From positions 186,001 through 250,000 of the forward strand of contig NZ_JABTEX010000005.1 in NCBI RefSeq assembly GCF_015711645.1: DNA of 64,000 nt, read 5' to 3'. Positions 27,191 through 34,911 of this stretch are shown here, one piece after another. This DNA is from Planomonospora sp. ID82291 (lineage in GTDB: Bacteria; Actinomycetota; Actinomycetes; Streptosporangiales; Streptosporangiaceae). Each line of letters opens with the position of its first letter. The first letter of the stretch is position 1. Under the pieces are notes generated by a model. That model was not told where the DNA came from. It saw nothing but the letters and a program-made list of their open reading frames with translations, and did no database searches. The translations under genes were made by a program, and so were the position numbers.

Positions 27191-28315
27191 ATGTCGTCAC
27201 CGTCGTCACCTTCGTCACCGTCGGCCCGCCCGGCGGCCTCCTCGCCCGATTCCGACGTGATCGGCGGCCTGTCCACACTGGACCGCCTCCTGCCGGTGTG
27301 GATCGGCCTCGCCATGGCCGCCGGCCTGCTGCTCGGCCGCCTGGTGCCCGGCCTGGACACCGCCCTGGAGGCGGTCCAGGTCGGCGGCATCTCGCTGCCG
27401 ATCGCTCTCGGCCTGCTGCTGATGATGTACCCGGTGCTGGCCAAGGTCCGCTACGACCGGCTCGGCGCCGTCACCGGCGACCGGCGGCTGCTGATCGGCT
27501 CGCTGCTGCTGAACTGGGTCATCGGCCCGGCGCTGATGTTCGCCCTGGCCTGGATCTTCCTGCCGGACCTGCCCGCCTACCGCACCGGCTTGATCATCGT
27601 CGGACTGGCCCGGTGCATCGCCATGGTGCTCATCTGGAACGACCTGGCCTGCGGCGACCGCGAGGCCGCCGCCGTCCTGGTGGCGATCAACTCGGTCTTC
27701 CAGGTCGTCGCCTTCGCCGCGCTCGGCTGGTTCTACCTGGAGGTCCTGCCCGGCTGGCTCGGCCTGGGCGAGGGCACCGCGCTGGAGGTCTCCGCCTGGG
27801 ATATCGCGCAGAGCGTGCTGGTCTTCCTCGGCGTCCCCCTGCTGGCCGGCTACCTGTCGCGCAGGCTCGGCGAGCGCGCACGCGGCCGCGACTGGTACGA
27901 GACCCGGTTCCTGCCGAAGGTCGGCCCCATCGCCCTGTACGGCCTGCTGTTCACCATCGTCATCCTGTTCGCCCTGCAGGGTGACACGATCACCTCCCGG
28001 CCCGGGGACGTGGCACGGATCGCGTTGCCGCTGCTGGCCTACTTCCTCCTCATGTGGGGCGGCTCGTTCCTCGCAGGCCGGGCGATCGGCCTGCCGTACG
28101 ACCGCACCGCCACGCTGGCCTTCACCGCGGCGGGCAACAACTTCGAGCTGGCCATCGCGGTGGCGGTCGGCGTGTTCGGGGTGACCTCCGGCCAGGCCCT
28201 GGCCGGGGTGGTCGGCCCGCTCATCGAGGTGCCCGTCCTGGTCGCCCTGGTCTACGTCAGCCTGGCCGGCCGCCGCCTGTTCTCCACCGCCCCGAAGGGA
28301 ACCGTCCATGTCTGA
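27191..28315 (+). CDS. acr3: ACR3-family arsenite efflux transporter
   Basis: This 374-residue carrier with about ten membrane helices exports As(III), driven by proton motive force. It shows the ACR3 hallmarks: LGLLLMMYPVLAKVRY near helix 2, IVGLARCIAMVLIWNDLACGD with the essential conserved Cys, and TLAFTAAGNNFELAIAVAVG near helix 9. AAGGAGGA precedes the ATG. The stop overlaps the arsC start by 8 bp, so translation is coupled. A Ser/Pro-rich N-terminal tail precedes the first helix. Confidence 0.96.
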   Translation: MSSPSSPSSPSARPAASSPDSDVIGGLSTLDRLLPVWIGLAMAAGLLLGRLVPGLDTALEAVQVGGISLPIALGLLLMMYPVLAKVRYDRLGAVTGDRRLLIGSLLLNWVIGPALMFALAWIFLPDLPAYRTGLIIVGLARCIAMVLIWNDLACGDREAAAVLVAINSVFQVVAFAALGWFYLEVLPGWLGLGEGTALEVSAWDIAQSVLVFLGVPLLAGYLSRRLGERARGRDWYETRFLPKVGPIALYGLLFTIVILFALQGDTITSRPGDVARIALPLLAYFLLMWGGSFLAGRAIGLPYDRTATLAFTAAGNNFELAIAVAVGVFGVTSGQALAGVVGPLIEVPVLVALVYVSLAGRRLFSTAPKGTVHV

Positions 28316-28712
28316 CACGCCCAGCGTCCTGTTCGTGTGCGTGCACAACGCCGGCCGCTCCCAGATGGCCGCCGGCTGGCTGGCCCACCTGGCCGCGGGC
28401 CGCGTCGAGGTCCGCTCCGCCGGGTCGGCCCCGGCCGATCAGGTCAACCCGGTCGCGGTCGAGGCGATGCGCGAGGTCGGCATCGACATCACCGCCGAGA
28501 GCCCCAAGGTCCTGACCGTCGAGGCCGTGCAGGACTCCGACGTGGTCATCACCATGGGCTGCGGGGACGCCTGCCCGATCTTCCCCGGCAAACGCTACGA
28601 GGACTGGCGGCTCGACGACCCGGCCGGGCAGGGCATCGAGGCCGTCCGGCCGATCCGCGACGAGATCCGCGCCCGGATCGAGAAGCTGATCGTGGAACTG
28701 CTGCCCGCCTGA
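28308..28712 (+). CDS. arsC: Arsenate reductase, low-molecular-weight phosphatase type
   Basis: This 134-residue enzyme reduces arsenate to arsenite for export by ACR3. The phosphatase loop CVHNAGRS (C11-S18) and the pair C85/C89 in GCGDACP give the cysteines of the thioredoxin- or mycothiol-coupled reductases, and the Asp of the general-acid loop lies in RLDDPAGQ. The product feeds the transporter encoded just upstream. It ends the plus-strand ars operon, and the next gene is convergent. Confidence 0.95.
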   Translation: MSDTPSVLFVCVHNAGRSQMAAGWLAHLAAGRVEVRSAGSAPADQVNPVAVEAMREVGIDITAESPKVLTVEAVQDSDVVITMGCGDACPIFPGKRYEDWRLDDPAGQGIEAVRPIRDEIRARIEKLIVELLPA

Positions 28713-28789
28713 GGTGATCCCCCCGCTCACGGACGCGGCACCCGCCCTGCGCCGTCCTCAGCCGGGGCGGATGCCGCTTCCCGTGCCGG

Positions 28790-29137
28790 TCAGGCGGGCG
28801 CGGGCTCGGCCAGGGGCGCGAACAGCGCGCCGAGCCGGTTCACCGCCTCGGGGACGATCCAGTAGTAGACCCAGGTGCCGCGCCGTTCGCCGCCGATCAG
28901 CCCGGCCGTGCGCAGCACCTTGAGGTGGTGGGAGATGGTGGGGGCGGTCAGGTCGAAGGCGTCGGTCAGGTCGCACACGCACGCCTCGCCGCCGGCGTGG
29001 GAGCCGATCATCGACAGCAGGCGGAGCCGGACCGGGTCGGCGACCGCCTTGAGCAGCACCGCCAGCTCGGCGGCCTCGGCCTCGGCGAGCGGCTCGCGGG
29101 CGATCGGGGCGCAGCAGGCGGTGGCGGGGGCGCTCAT
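28790..29137 (-). CDS. arsR: ArsR-family arsenic-responsive repressor (second copy)
   Basis: This 115-residue repressor is paralogous to the first ArsR, sharing ACVCDLT, TISHHLKVL and the paired N-terminal cysteines (C8-C9 in ATACCAP). AGGAG stands 7 nt before the ATG. It is the last gene of a minus-strand operon: 48-aa protein, flavin monooxygenase, MFS carrier, arsR. An operator-like motif lies just upstream, within the 3' end of the MFS gene, so it may also have its own autoregulated promoter. Confidence 0.93.
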   Translation of the reverse strand: MSAPATACCAPIAREPLAEAEAAELAVLLKAVADPVRLRLLSMIGSHAGGEACVCDLTDAFDLTAPTISHHLKVLRTAGLIGGERRGTWVYYWIVPEAVNRLGALFAPLAEPAPA

Positions 29138-29148
29138 GAGGGGACTCC

Positions 29149-30459
29149 TTACTTCGACACTGGTCTAAATGGTAGGCGGTGGTAGGCGGTCAGCGCGACC
29201 GCGGCCGCCGCGCAGCAGACCGCCACGCCGACCATCACCGCGCCGTACCCGGCGACCGGGACCAGCGCGGCGGCGGCCAGCGGGGCTCCGGCCTTGGCCG
29301 CCGTCACCGGCAGGGCCAGGGCGCCGCTGACGCTGCCGTAGGCGGCGGTGCCGTACCGGTCGGCCAGCAGGGCGGGCCGGGCGATGGTCGCGACCCCGAA
29401 GCCGAGGCCGAACAGCGTCACCGCGCCGATCGCCCCGGCCGGGTGGCGGCCGACGATCGGCAGGATGAGGGCGGCGGCGCCCTGCAGAGCGAAGATCGCG
29501 GCGGTGACCGGGGCGACGGGCAGGCGGGCCGACAGGGCGGTGCTGGCCAGGCGGCCGGTGACCGACAGCACGCCCAGCAGCCCGGCCACGCCCGCGGCGA
29601 AGACCGGCGGGTGGCCGAGGGCGATCAGGTAGGCGACCAGCAGCACCGCCATCACCGCGACCGCGCCGGTCTGGGCCAGGAACGCGGCGGCCAGCAGCCA
29701 GAACGCCCGCCCGCGTACGGCGGCGCGCACCGGTCCGGATCGGCGGGGTGCGGCCGACGGGCCGGCCCGGTCGCGGGTGCGGTCGCGGCCGGGCAGGGTC
29801 AGCGCGTGCAGCGGGACGGCCAGGACGCCGTAGGCGACGCCGAGAACGACCAGGGCGGTACGCCAGCCGGATTCGGCGACCAGGAAGCCGGTCAGCGGGA
29901 AGAACACGCTGGAGGCGAACCCGGCCACGATCGTGATCGCCAGCAGCGCCCGGGATCGGCGGGCGGGGGCGGAGACGGCGATGACGACGGTGAAGGCCGC
30001 CTCGTACAGCACCAGGGCCGAGGCCAGGCCGACGAGCACCAGTGCCGCGTACAGCTGGGGCACGGTGGTGACCCGCGACCAGGCCAGTACCGCGACCGCG
30101 CCGAGCACGGACCCGGCGGTCATCGGGACCCGGCCGCCGCGGGCGTCCAGCAGCCGGCCGACCCACGGTGCGGCCAGCGCCGTGGTCAGCACCGCGACGG
30201 TCAGCGCCCCGGCGATCCGGCCGGGGGTGGCGTGCAGGTCCCGGCTCATCGGGGTGAGCAGGACGGCGAAGGCGTAGTACAGCACGCCGTACCCGGCGGT
30301 CTGGGTGACCGCCAGCGCCGCGACCGACCGCGCGCCGGACCGGCCCCGGCCGCCGCCGTCCCGGCCCACGTCGTCGGCCGGGGCGGGGGCCGGGGCCGGG
30401 CCGGCGTCATCGGCCGAGGCACCGGCGGCCGAACCGGTCGGCGGATTCACCTTGTGCAC
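29149..30459 (-). CDS. MFS transporter of the arsenic island
   Basis: This 436-residue carrier has about 12 helices and a disordered N-terminus. It shows GRLLDARGGRVPM after helix 2 and GYGVLYYAFAVLLTPM in helix 1, typical of small-molecule exporters. The GTG at 30459 is preceded by GGAGAGG at 5 nt. It sits between a flavin monooxygenase gene (34 bp upstream) and arsR (11 bp downstream) on the same strand. That context suggests export of an arsenical, perhaps one made or oxidised by the monooxygenase, but no specificity residue is known to me. It is not close in context to ArsJ, which travels with a GAPDH gene. Confidence 0.87.
   Translation of the reverse strand: MHKVNPPTGSAAGASADDAGPAPAPAPADDVGRDGGGRGRSGARSVAALAVTQTAGYGVLYYAFAVLLTPMSRDLHATPGRIAGALTVAVLTTALAAPWVGRLLDARGGRVPMTAGSVLGAVAVLAWSRVTTVPQLYAALVLVGLASALVLYEAAFTVVIAVSAPARRSRALLAITIVAGFASSVFFPLTGFLVAESGWRTALVVLGVAYGVLAVPLHALTLPGRDRTRDRAGPSAAPRRSGPVRAAVRGRAFWLLAAAFLAQTGAVAVMAVLLVAYLIALGHPPVFAAGVAGLLGVLSVTGRLASTALSARLPVAPVTAAIFALQGAAALILPIVGRHPAGAIGAVTLFGLGFGVATIARPALLADRYGTAAYGSVSGALALPVTAAKAGAPLAAAALVPVAGYGAVMVGVAVCCAAAAVALTAYHRLPFRPVSK
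29154..29170. promoter_or_regulatory. Operator-like motif within the MFS gene 3' end, upstream of arsR
   Basis: TCGACACTGGTCTAAAT lies 17 bp before the arsR start and overlaps the final codons of the MFS gene. It matches the motifs at 26766 and 32162 at 12 of 17 positions each. Confidence 0.55.
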
Positions 30460-30494
30460 ACGATCCTCTCCTGGCAGGGCACGGCGGGACCTCG

Positions 30495-31964
30495 TCAGCC
30501 GCAGCAACCGCCGCCATCGGTGGTGGCGGACACCCCTGCCAGGGGCGGCGCGGCCGACAGCAGCCCGCCGCTGATGCCGGTGGCCAAGCCCACGCGGGCC
30601 TCCTGCGCCTCGGCCAGACCGGAGGAGCACACGCCCGTCTCGGGGAGGTCGAGCCGCACGTCGCGGGCGGCCTCCCAGTCCCCGGCCAGGGCGGCGACCA
30701 CGGAGCGGACCTGCTCGTAGCCGGTGGCCATCAAGAAGGTCGGGGCGCGGCCGTAGCTCTTGACGCCGACCGCGTAGTAGCCGGCCTCCGGATGGGCGAG
30801 CTCGGCGGCGCCGTGCGGGGGAACGGTGCCGCAGGAGTGGTGGTTGGGGTCGATCAGCGGGGCCAGGGCCCGGGTGGAGCCGAGGATCGCGTCCAGGTCC
30901 AGGCGCAGCTCGCCCGCGATCGAGTGGTCGGGGCGGTAGCCGGTGGCGGCCACGATCCGGTCGGCGGCGACCTTCTGCTCGGTGCCGGACGGGTCGCGGC
31001 TGACGACGCTCACCGCCTCGCCGTCGGCGGTGACGGCGTGGGTGAAGAACCCGGTCAGCAGCGTGATCCGGCCGGACTCGACCAGGGCGCGCAGCCGGGT
31101 GCCGAGCGCGCCGCGGGCGGGCAGGGCGTCCGCGGCGCCGCCGCCGTAGGTGCGGGCCGCACTCCCGGCGCGGATCGCCCAGGTGATCCGGGTGCCGGGC
31201 ACCTCCTCGGCCAGCTGCGCCAGGGCCAGCAGCGTGGTGGCCGCCGAATGGCCGGCGCCGACGACCAGGGCGTGCTTGCCGGCGTAGGCGTCGCGATCCG
31301 CACCCAGCACGTCGGGCAGGGCGTGGTCGATGAACGCGGCGGCGTCGTGCTCGCCGTACGCGGGCAGGCCGCAGGCGCCCAGCACGTTCGGGGTCCGCCA
31401 GGTGCCGGAGGCGTCGATGATCGCGCGAGCGGCGAGTTCGGTGCCGTCGGCCAGGCGGATCAGGAAGGGGGCCTGCTCGCGGCCGGTGGTGCGGACCCGG
31501 TCGAAGCCGAGCCGGCTGATCCCGGTGACCTGCGCGCCCAGCCGCAGGTGCGGCGCGATCGCGGGGTGGGCCGCCAGCGGGGTCAGGTAGTGCTCGACGA
31601 GTTCGGTTCCGGTGGGCAGCCACTCGGGATCCGGCGCGGTCCAGCCCTCGGCCTCCAGCAGGCGGCGGGCGGCGGCGTCGATGTCGTACGTCCACGGGCT
31701 GAAGGTCCGCACGTGTCCCCACTGCGCGATCGAGGCGCCGACCTGTCCGCCCGCTTCCAGGAGCAGGAAGTCCAGTCCGCGCGTCGCGAGGTGAGCGGCG
31801 GCGGCCAGTCCGACCGGCCCGGCGCCGATCACCACGACCGGCAGGTGGTCCAGCTCCGGGGAGAGTACGGCCTGCTCGGCGGAGAGCTGCTCGGCGGGGG
31901 CGCTCCGGATGACCGGGGCGGTCCGCTCGGCGGGGGCGGCGGGGCCGCAGCATCCACTGCTCAT
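30495..31964 (-). CDS. FAD-dependent monooxygenase with terminal Cys pairs (arsenic island)
   Basis: This 489-residue flavoprotein has a first GxGxxG motif in VIGAGPVGLAAAAH (about residue 46), a second NADPH-type motif in VVGAGHSAATTL, and the late ATGYRPD segment seen in flavin monooxygenases. Unusually, both ends carry vicinal cysteines: SSGCCGP at the N-terminus and GGGCCG at the extreme C-terminus, plus GVCSSG. These could bind As(III) or pass electrons. It is preceded by a 48-aa gene and followed by an MFS gene on the same strand. Flavin monooxygenases named ArsO occur in such clusters. Oxidation of trivalent arsenicals is a reasonable guess, not shown. Confidence 0.85.
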   Translation of the reverse strand: MSSGCCGPAAPAERTAPVIRSAPAEQLSAEQAVLSPELDHLPVVVIGAGPVGLAAAAHLATRGLDFLLLEAGGQVGASIAQWGHVRTFSPWTYDIDAAARRLLEAEGWTAPDPEWLPTGTELVEHYLTPLAAHPAIAPHLRLGAQVTGISRLGFDRVRTTGREQAPFLIRLADGTELAARAIIDASGTWRTPNVLGACGLPAYGEHDAAAFIDHALPDVLGADRDAYAGKHALVVGAGHSAATTLLALAQLAEEVPGTRITWAIRAGSAARTYGGGAADALPARGALGTRLRALVESGRITLLTGFFTHAVTADGEAVSVVSRDPSGTEQKVAADRIVAATGYRPDHSIAGELRLDLDAILGSTRALAPLIDPNHHSCGTVPPHGAAELAHPEAGYYAVGVKSYGRAPTFLMATGYEQVRSVVAALAGDWEAARDVRLDLPETGVCSSGLAEAQEARVGLATGISGGLLSAAPPLAGVSATTDGGGCCG

Positions 31965-31999
31965 GATCGTTCCTTTCGGGTTCGGGTGGTCGGCGGGGT

Positions 32000-32146
32000 T
32001 CAGCGGGCGAGCCAGGCGGCGGCGCGGGCGCGCTCCAGGACCGCTTCGGCCCGGCAGGCGCGGTCGCAGACGGTGCCGGTGGCCTCGTCGAAGGAGACGG
32101 TCGCGGTCGTCGCGGGAGCCGGGCGGCGGCGCAGCAGGAAGCGCAT
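32000..32146 (-). CDS. Small basic protein (48 aa) leading the second ars operon
   Basis: This tiny gene begins MRFLLRRRPAPATTATVS and contains VCDRACRAE (C27 and C31 by count) and an alanine/arginine-rich helix at the end. GGTGGG precedes the ATG. It is first in the minus-strand operon, 35 bp before the flavin monooxygenase gene, and directly follows the operator-like motif. I do not recognise a characterised family. The CX3C pair and position suggest a metalloid-binding or regulatory peptide. Confidence 0.6.
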   Translation of the reverse strand: MRFLLRRRPAPATTATVSFDEATGTVCDRACRAEAVLERARAAAWLAR

Positions 32147-32161
32147 TTCCCACCTCGTGTT

Positions 32162-32178
32162 TCGAAGTTTGTCTAAGT
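32162..32178. promoter_or_regulatory. Putative ArsR operator between divergent arsenic genes
   Basis: TCGAAGTTTGTCTAAGT lies 16 bp upstream of the 48-aa gene in an A/T-rich stretch (32150-32225) between divergent transcription units. It shares TCGA, GTC and following A/T positions with the motifs at 26766 and 29154. Confidence 0.55.
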
Positions 32179-32317
32179 AGTACTCAGCCTGCCACCCTGA
32201 TTAGAGAGATGTCAAATTAGCTGGTGATCGAAGCAGTCGGGTCCCGGGTGCATCCGTTCCCGGGATGCGCCGTCTACCGCAGTGAAGCCGTTCACCTCAA
32301 AGAGAGGACGATCCGCC

Positions 32318-32503
32318 ATGACCCGCACCGAGACCGCCCCGGCCGACTCCACCGCCGAGACGCCCGCCACGGCCTGCTGCTCGACCGCCGCCCTGCAGAC
32401 CTGCTGCGCCCCCGAGGACAAGGGCGCCTGCTGCGGCGCCCCGGCCGGCGGTTCGGCCGCCGCCCCGGCCGCCGAGGCGCCCACCAGCTGCGGCTGCCGG
32501 TAG
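32318..32503 (+). CDS. Cysteine-rich small protein (61 aa) of the arsenic island
   Basis: This 61-residue protein has nine or so cysteines in clusters: TACCST, QTCCAPE, GACCGAP and the C-terminal SCGCR. It has no membrane segment. Residues between clusters are Ala, Thr, Glu and Pro. Such repeated vicinal Cys-Cys pairs are well suited to bind As(III), so storage, chaperone or sensing roles are possible. The ATG at 32318 is preferred over the ATG at 32282 because the latter adds a basic stretch without a ribosome site. It is 67 bp upstream of the SigZ-like sigma factor and divergent from the flavin-monooxygenase operon. Confidence 0.72.
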   Translation: MTRTETAPADSTAETPATACCSTAALQTCCAPEDKGACCGAPAGGSAAAPAAEAPTSCGCR

Positions 32504-32570
32504 CACCGCACACCGTCCGGGGGCCGGGCCGACCGGCTCGACCCCCGGCACCGCCAGGAAGGACACGACC

Positions 32571-33164
32571 ATGACGACGCCCACCCGACCGGCCGCCGAC
32601 GCTGCGGCGGTGGCGGCGGCGGCGAGCGCGCAGATGCGCTCCCGGCTGGTCGCCTTCGTCGCCGCCCGCATCGACCGGCCCGACGAGGCCGAGGACATCG
32701 TCCAGGAGGTGCTGGCGCGCATCAGCCGCAGCGCCGCCGGCCCGCGCGAGGCCGGACGACTGGAGGCGTGGGTCTACCAGATCACCCGCAACGCGATCAT
32801 CGACCACCACCGAACGGCCGTCCGAGCCGGGCAGGCACAGACCCGGGCCGCCTTCGACCGCAGCCTGACCGGTGAGGCGGCCGACCCCGGCGCCCTGAGC
32901 GCGCTGGCCGGATGCCTGGCGCCGATGCTGGAGCAGCTGCCGGAACGCGACCGCCAGGCCGTCACGCTCGTCGACTACGAAGGCCTGACCCAGGCCGAGG
33001 CCGCCCGCCGGCTCGGCCTGTCGGTGCCGGGGATGAAGTCCCGCGTCCAGCGGGCCCGCGCCCGGCTGCGCACGCTGCTGCTGGCCTGCTGCCAGGTCGC
33101 CGTCGACGCCCGAGGACGGGTGAGCGAGGTACGGCCCGCGGGCGCGTGCCCGTGCGGCGGCTGA
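32571..33164 (+). CDS. sigZ: SigZ-like ECF sigma factor with Cys-containing C-terminus
   Basis: This 197-residue sigma factor directs RNA polymerase to specific promoters. Region 2 contains RPDEAEDIVQEVLARI and WVYQITRNAIIDHHR. Region 4 contains LEQLPERDRQAVTLVDYEGLTQ, AEAARRLGLSVPGMKSRVQRAR. The tail, LLLACCQVAVDARGRVSEV and then CPCGG, is characteristic of SigZ proteins and offers cysteines that could sense metalloids. No anti-sigma gene is adjacent. The gene lies within the arsenic island, so its target promoters may be there. A 39-bp repeat array starts inside its last codons. Confidence 0.88.
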   Translation: MTTPTRPAADAAAVAAAASAQMRSRLVAFVAARIDRPDEAEDIVQEVLARISRSAAGPREAGRLEAWVYQITRNAIIDHHRTAVRAGQAQTRAAFDRSLTGEAADPGALSALAGCLAPMLEQLPERDRQAVTLVDYEGLTQAEAARRLGLSVPGMKSRVQRARARLRTLLLACCQVAVDARGRVSEVRPAGACPCGG

Positions 33165-33260
33165 CCGGACGGCACCCCGGGCGCGTGCCCGTACGGCGGC
33201 CGACCGGACGGCACCCCGGGCGCGTACCCGTGCGGCGGCCGACCGGACGGCACCCCGGGC
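33140..33260. repeat. 39-bp minisatellite that includes the sigZ stop codon
   Basis: Three near-identical 39-bp units (GACCGG at 33163, 33202 and 33241) begin within the last codons of the sigma gene and repeat its coding end (ACPCGG and stop). The array fills the gap to the convergent arsR gene. A few single-base differences exist between units. Confidence 0.9.
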
Positions 33261-33276
33261 GTGGAGCGCCCCGGCC

Positions 33277-33612
33277 TCATGTGCACGTCTCCGGCGGGCA
33301 GTCGCCCGGCGGGCAGCAGGCGCGCAGGCATGCCTGCAGGTCCCCCAGCGCCCGGCCGATCCGCTGCGCATCGGCCCGGTAGTGAACGGTCTTCCATTCC
33401 CGCCGGGAGGCCAGCACCCCGCCGTCGCGCAGCGCGGCCAGGTGGGTGGAAGCCGCCGACTGGGCCAGCTCCAGGCGCTCGGCGACCTGGCCGACGGTCA
33501 GCTCGGCTCCCCCCGCGAACAGCAGGAGGATCTGCTGGCGGGTGTCACCGGCCAGCGCCTTGAGCAGTCCGCGCGCCGCGTCCGTCAACTCGATCCCGTC
33601 GTTCATGGTCAT
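33277..33612 (-). CDS. arsR: ArsR-family repressor with C-terminal Cys cluster (third copy)
   Basis: This 111-residue winged-helix repressor differs from the other two: the cysteines are all at the C-terminus (QACLRACCPPGDCPPETC), and the helix before the recognition helix lacks the CVC motif. The DNA-binding helix is LAQSAASTHLAAL and the wing contains WKTVHYRAD. This fits ArsR types whose As(III) site lies at the C-terminal helix. It is divergent from the flavin monooxygenase gene, with 59 bp between the starts. The dyad ATTGTCA-N9-TTGACGAT there could be its operator. Confidence 0.92.
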   Translation of the reverse strand: MTMNDGIELTDAARGLLKALAGDTRQQILLLFAGGAELTVGQVAERLELAQSAASTHLAALRDGGVLASRREWKTVHYRADAQRIGRALGDLQACLRACCPPGDCPPETCT

Positions 33613-33671
33613 AGCATCACCCCGATTCCATCATATTGTCATTTTCGGATTTGACGATACGATCCGGCGGT

Positions 33672-34772
33672 ATGACATCTTCTGCTTTCGACGTCGCCGT
33701 CATCGGCGGCGGCCAGTCCGGCCTGGCCGCCGCCCACGCCCTGCTGCGGACGGGCCTGCGCCCGCTGGTGCTGGAAGCCGGTGAGCGCGCGGCCGGGTCC
33801 TGGCCGCGCTACTACGACAGCCTCACCCTGTTCTCCCCGGCCCGCTACAGCGCCCTGCCCGGCCTGCCCTTCGACGGGGATCCGGACCGCTACCCGCACC
33901 GCGACGAGGTCGTCGCCTACCTGGAGCGCTACGCCGCCCACCTGGACGCCGAGATCCGCACCGGCGCCCACGTGACCCGGGTCCACGCCGACGGCGGCGG
34001 CTTCGCCGTCGAGCTCGCCGACGGCACCGCCGTCAGCGCGCCGGGCGTGATCGCCGCCAGCGGCTCCTTCGGCAACCCGTACCTGCCCGTCCTTCCCGGC
34101 CAGGAGACGTTCACCGGACGGATCCTGCACTCGGCCGCCTACCGGAACCCGGCCCCGTACGCAGGCAAACGGATCGTCGTGGTCGGCGCGGGCAACTCCG
34201 CCGTCCAGATCGCCCGCGACCTCGCCGACGTCGCCACGGTCACCCTCGCCACCCGGGCGCCGATCCGCTTCGTCGGCCAGCGCCCCCTCGGACGCGACCT
34301 GCACTTCTGGTTCGCCGTCACCGGTTTCGACCGGCTGCCCGCCCGCCTGATCACCTCCCCGCCGGGAGTCCCGGTGCTCGACGACGGCCGCCACCGCCGC
34401 GCCCTCACCGACGGGCGCATGGACCGGCGGCCCGTGTTCACCGGATTCGACGGCGACCACGCCATCTGGGCCGACGGGACCCGCGAGCGCGTCGACGCGG
34501 TCGTCTTCGCCACCGGCTACCGACCCCACCTGCCCTACCTGGACGACCTCGGCGCCCTGGACCGCGAGGGGCGGCCCCGCCGGCGCGCCGGAGCGTCGCT
34601 CACCCATCCCGGACTCGGCTTCCTCGGCCTGGAATGGCAGCGCACCCCCTCCTCCAACACCCTGCGCGGCGTCGGCCGCGACGCCGCGCATCTGGCCCGG
34701 CACCTGGCCCGGCACCTGGCCCGCTCGATCACCGCCGCCCGGGGTCCGCGCCGGCCGGGTGCGGACGTGTGA
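33672..34772 (+). CDS. arsO: ArsO-like flavin-containing monooxygenase
   Basis: This 366-residue flavoprotein has an FAD motif, VIGGGQSGLAAAHAL, near residue 8, an NADPH motif, VVGAGNSAVQIA, near residue 160, the fingerprint-like YYDSLTLFSPARYS, and a late FATGYRPHLPYL. Proteins of this form are called ArsO in arsenic clusters and are thought to act on trivalent arsenicals. The ATG at 33672 was chosen because the FAD strand starts at residue 6. It is divergent from and probably controlled by the third ArsR. The C-terminus carries an LARH repeat (HLARHLARHLAR). Confidence 0.88.
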   Translation: MTSSAFDVAVIGGGQSGLAAAHALLRTGLRPLVLEAGERAAGSWPRYYDSLTLFSPARYSALPGLPFDGDPDRYPHRDEVVAYLERYAAHLDAEIRTGAHVTRVHADGGGFAVELADGTAVSAPGVIAASGSFGNPYLPVLPGQETFTGRILHSAAYRNPAPYAGKRIVVVGAGNSAVQIARDLADVATVTLATRAPIRFVGQRPLGRDLHFWFAVTGFDRLPARLITSPPGVPVLDDGRHRRALTDGRMDRRPVFTGFDGDHAIWADGTRERVDAVVFATGYRPHLPYLDDLGALDREGRPRRRAGASLTHPGLGFLGLEWQRTPSSNTLRGVGRDAAHLARHLARHLARSITAARGPRRPGADV

Positions 34773-34911
34773 CCTGGCTGTTCTGTCCCGTGAGGTTGGG
34801 CACGCGGCTGGCGGGCCGATCCACGGGTGCAGGCGTCCGTGAGGGGACGTCGCCGTCAGCGCTACTGTCACCCGTATCGATCTGCGCGCGGGAGACGGGA
34901 CAACGGACTTC

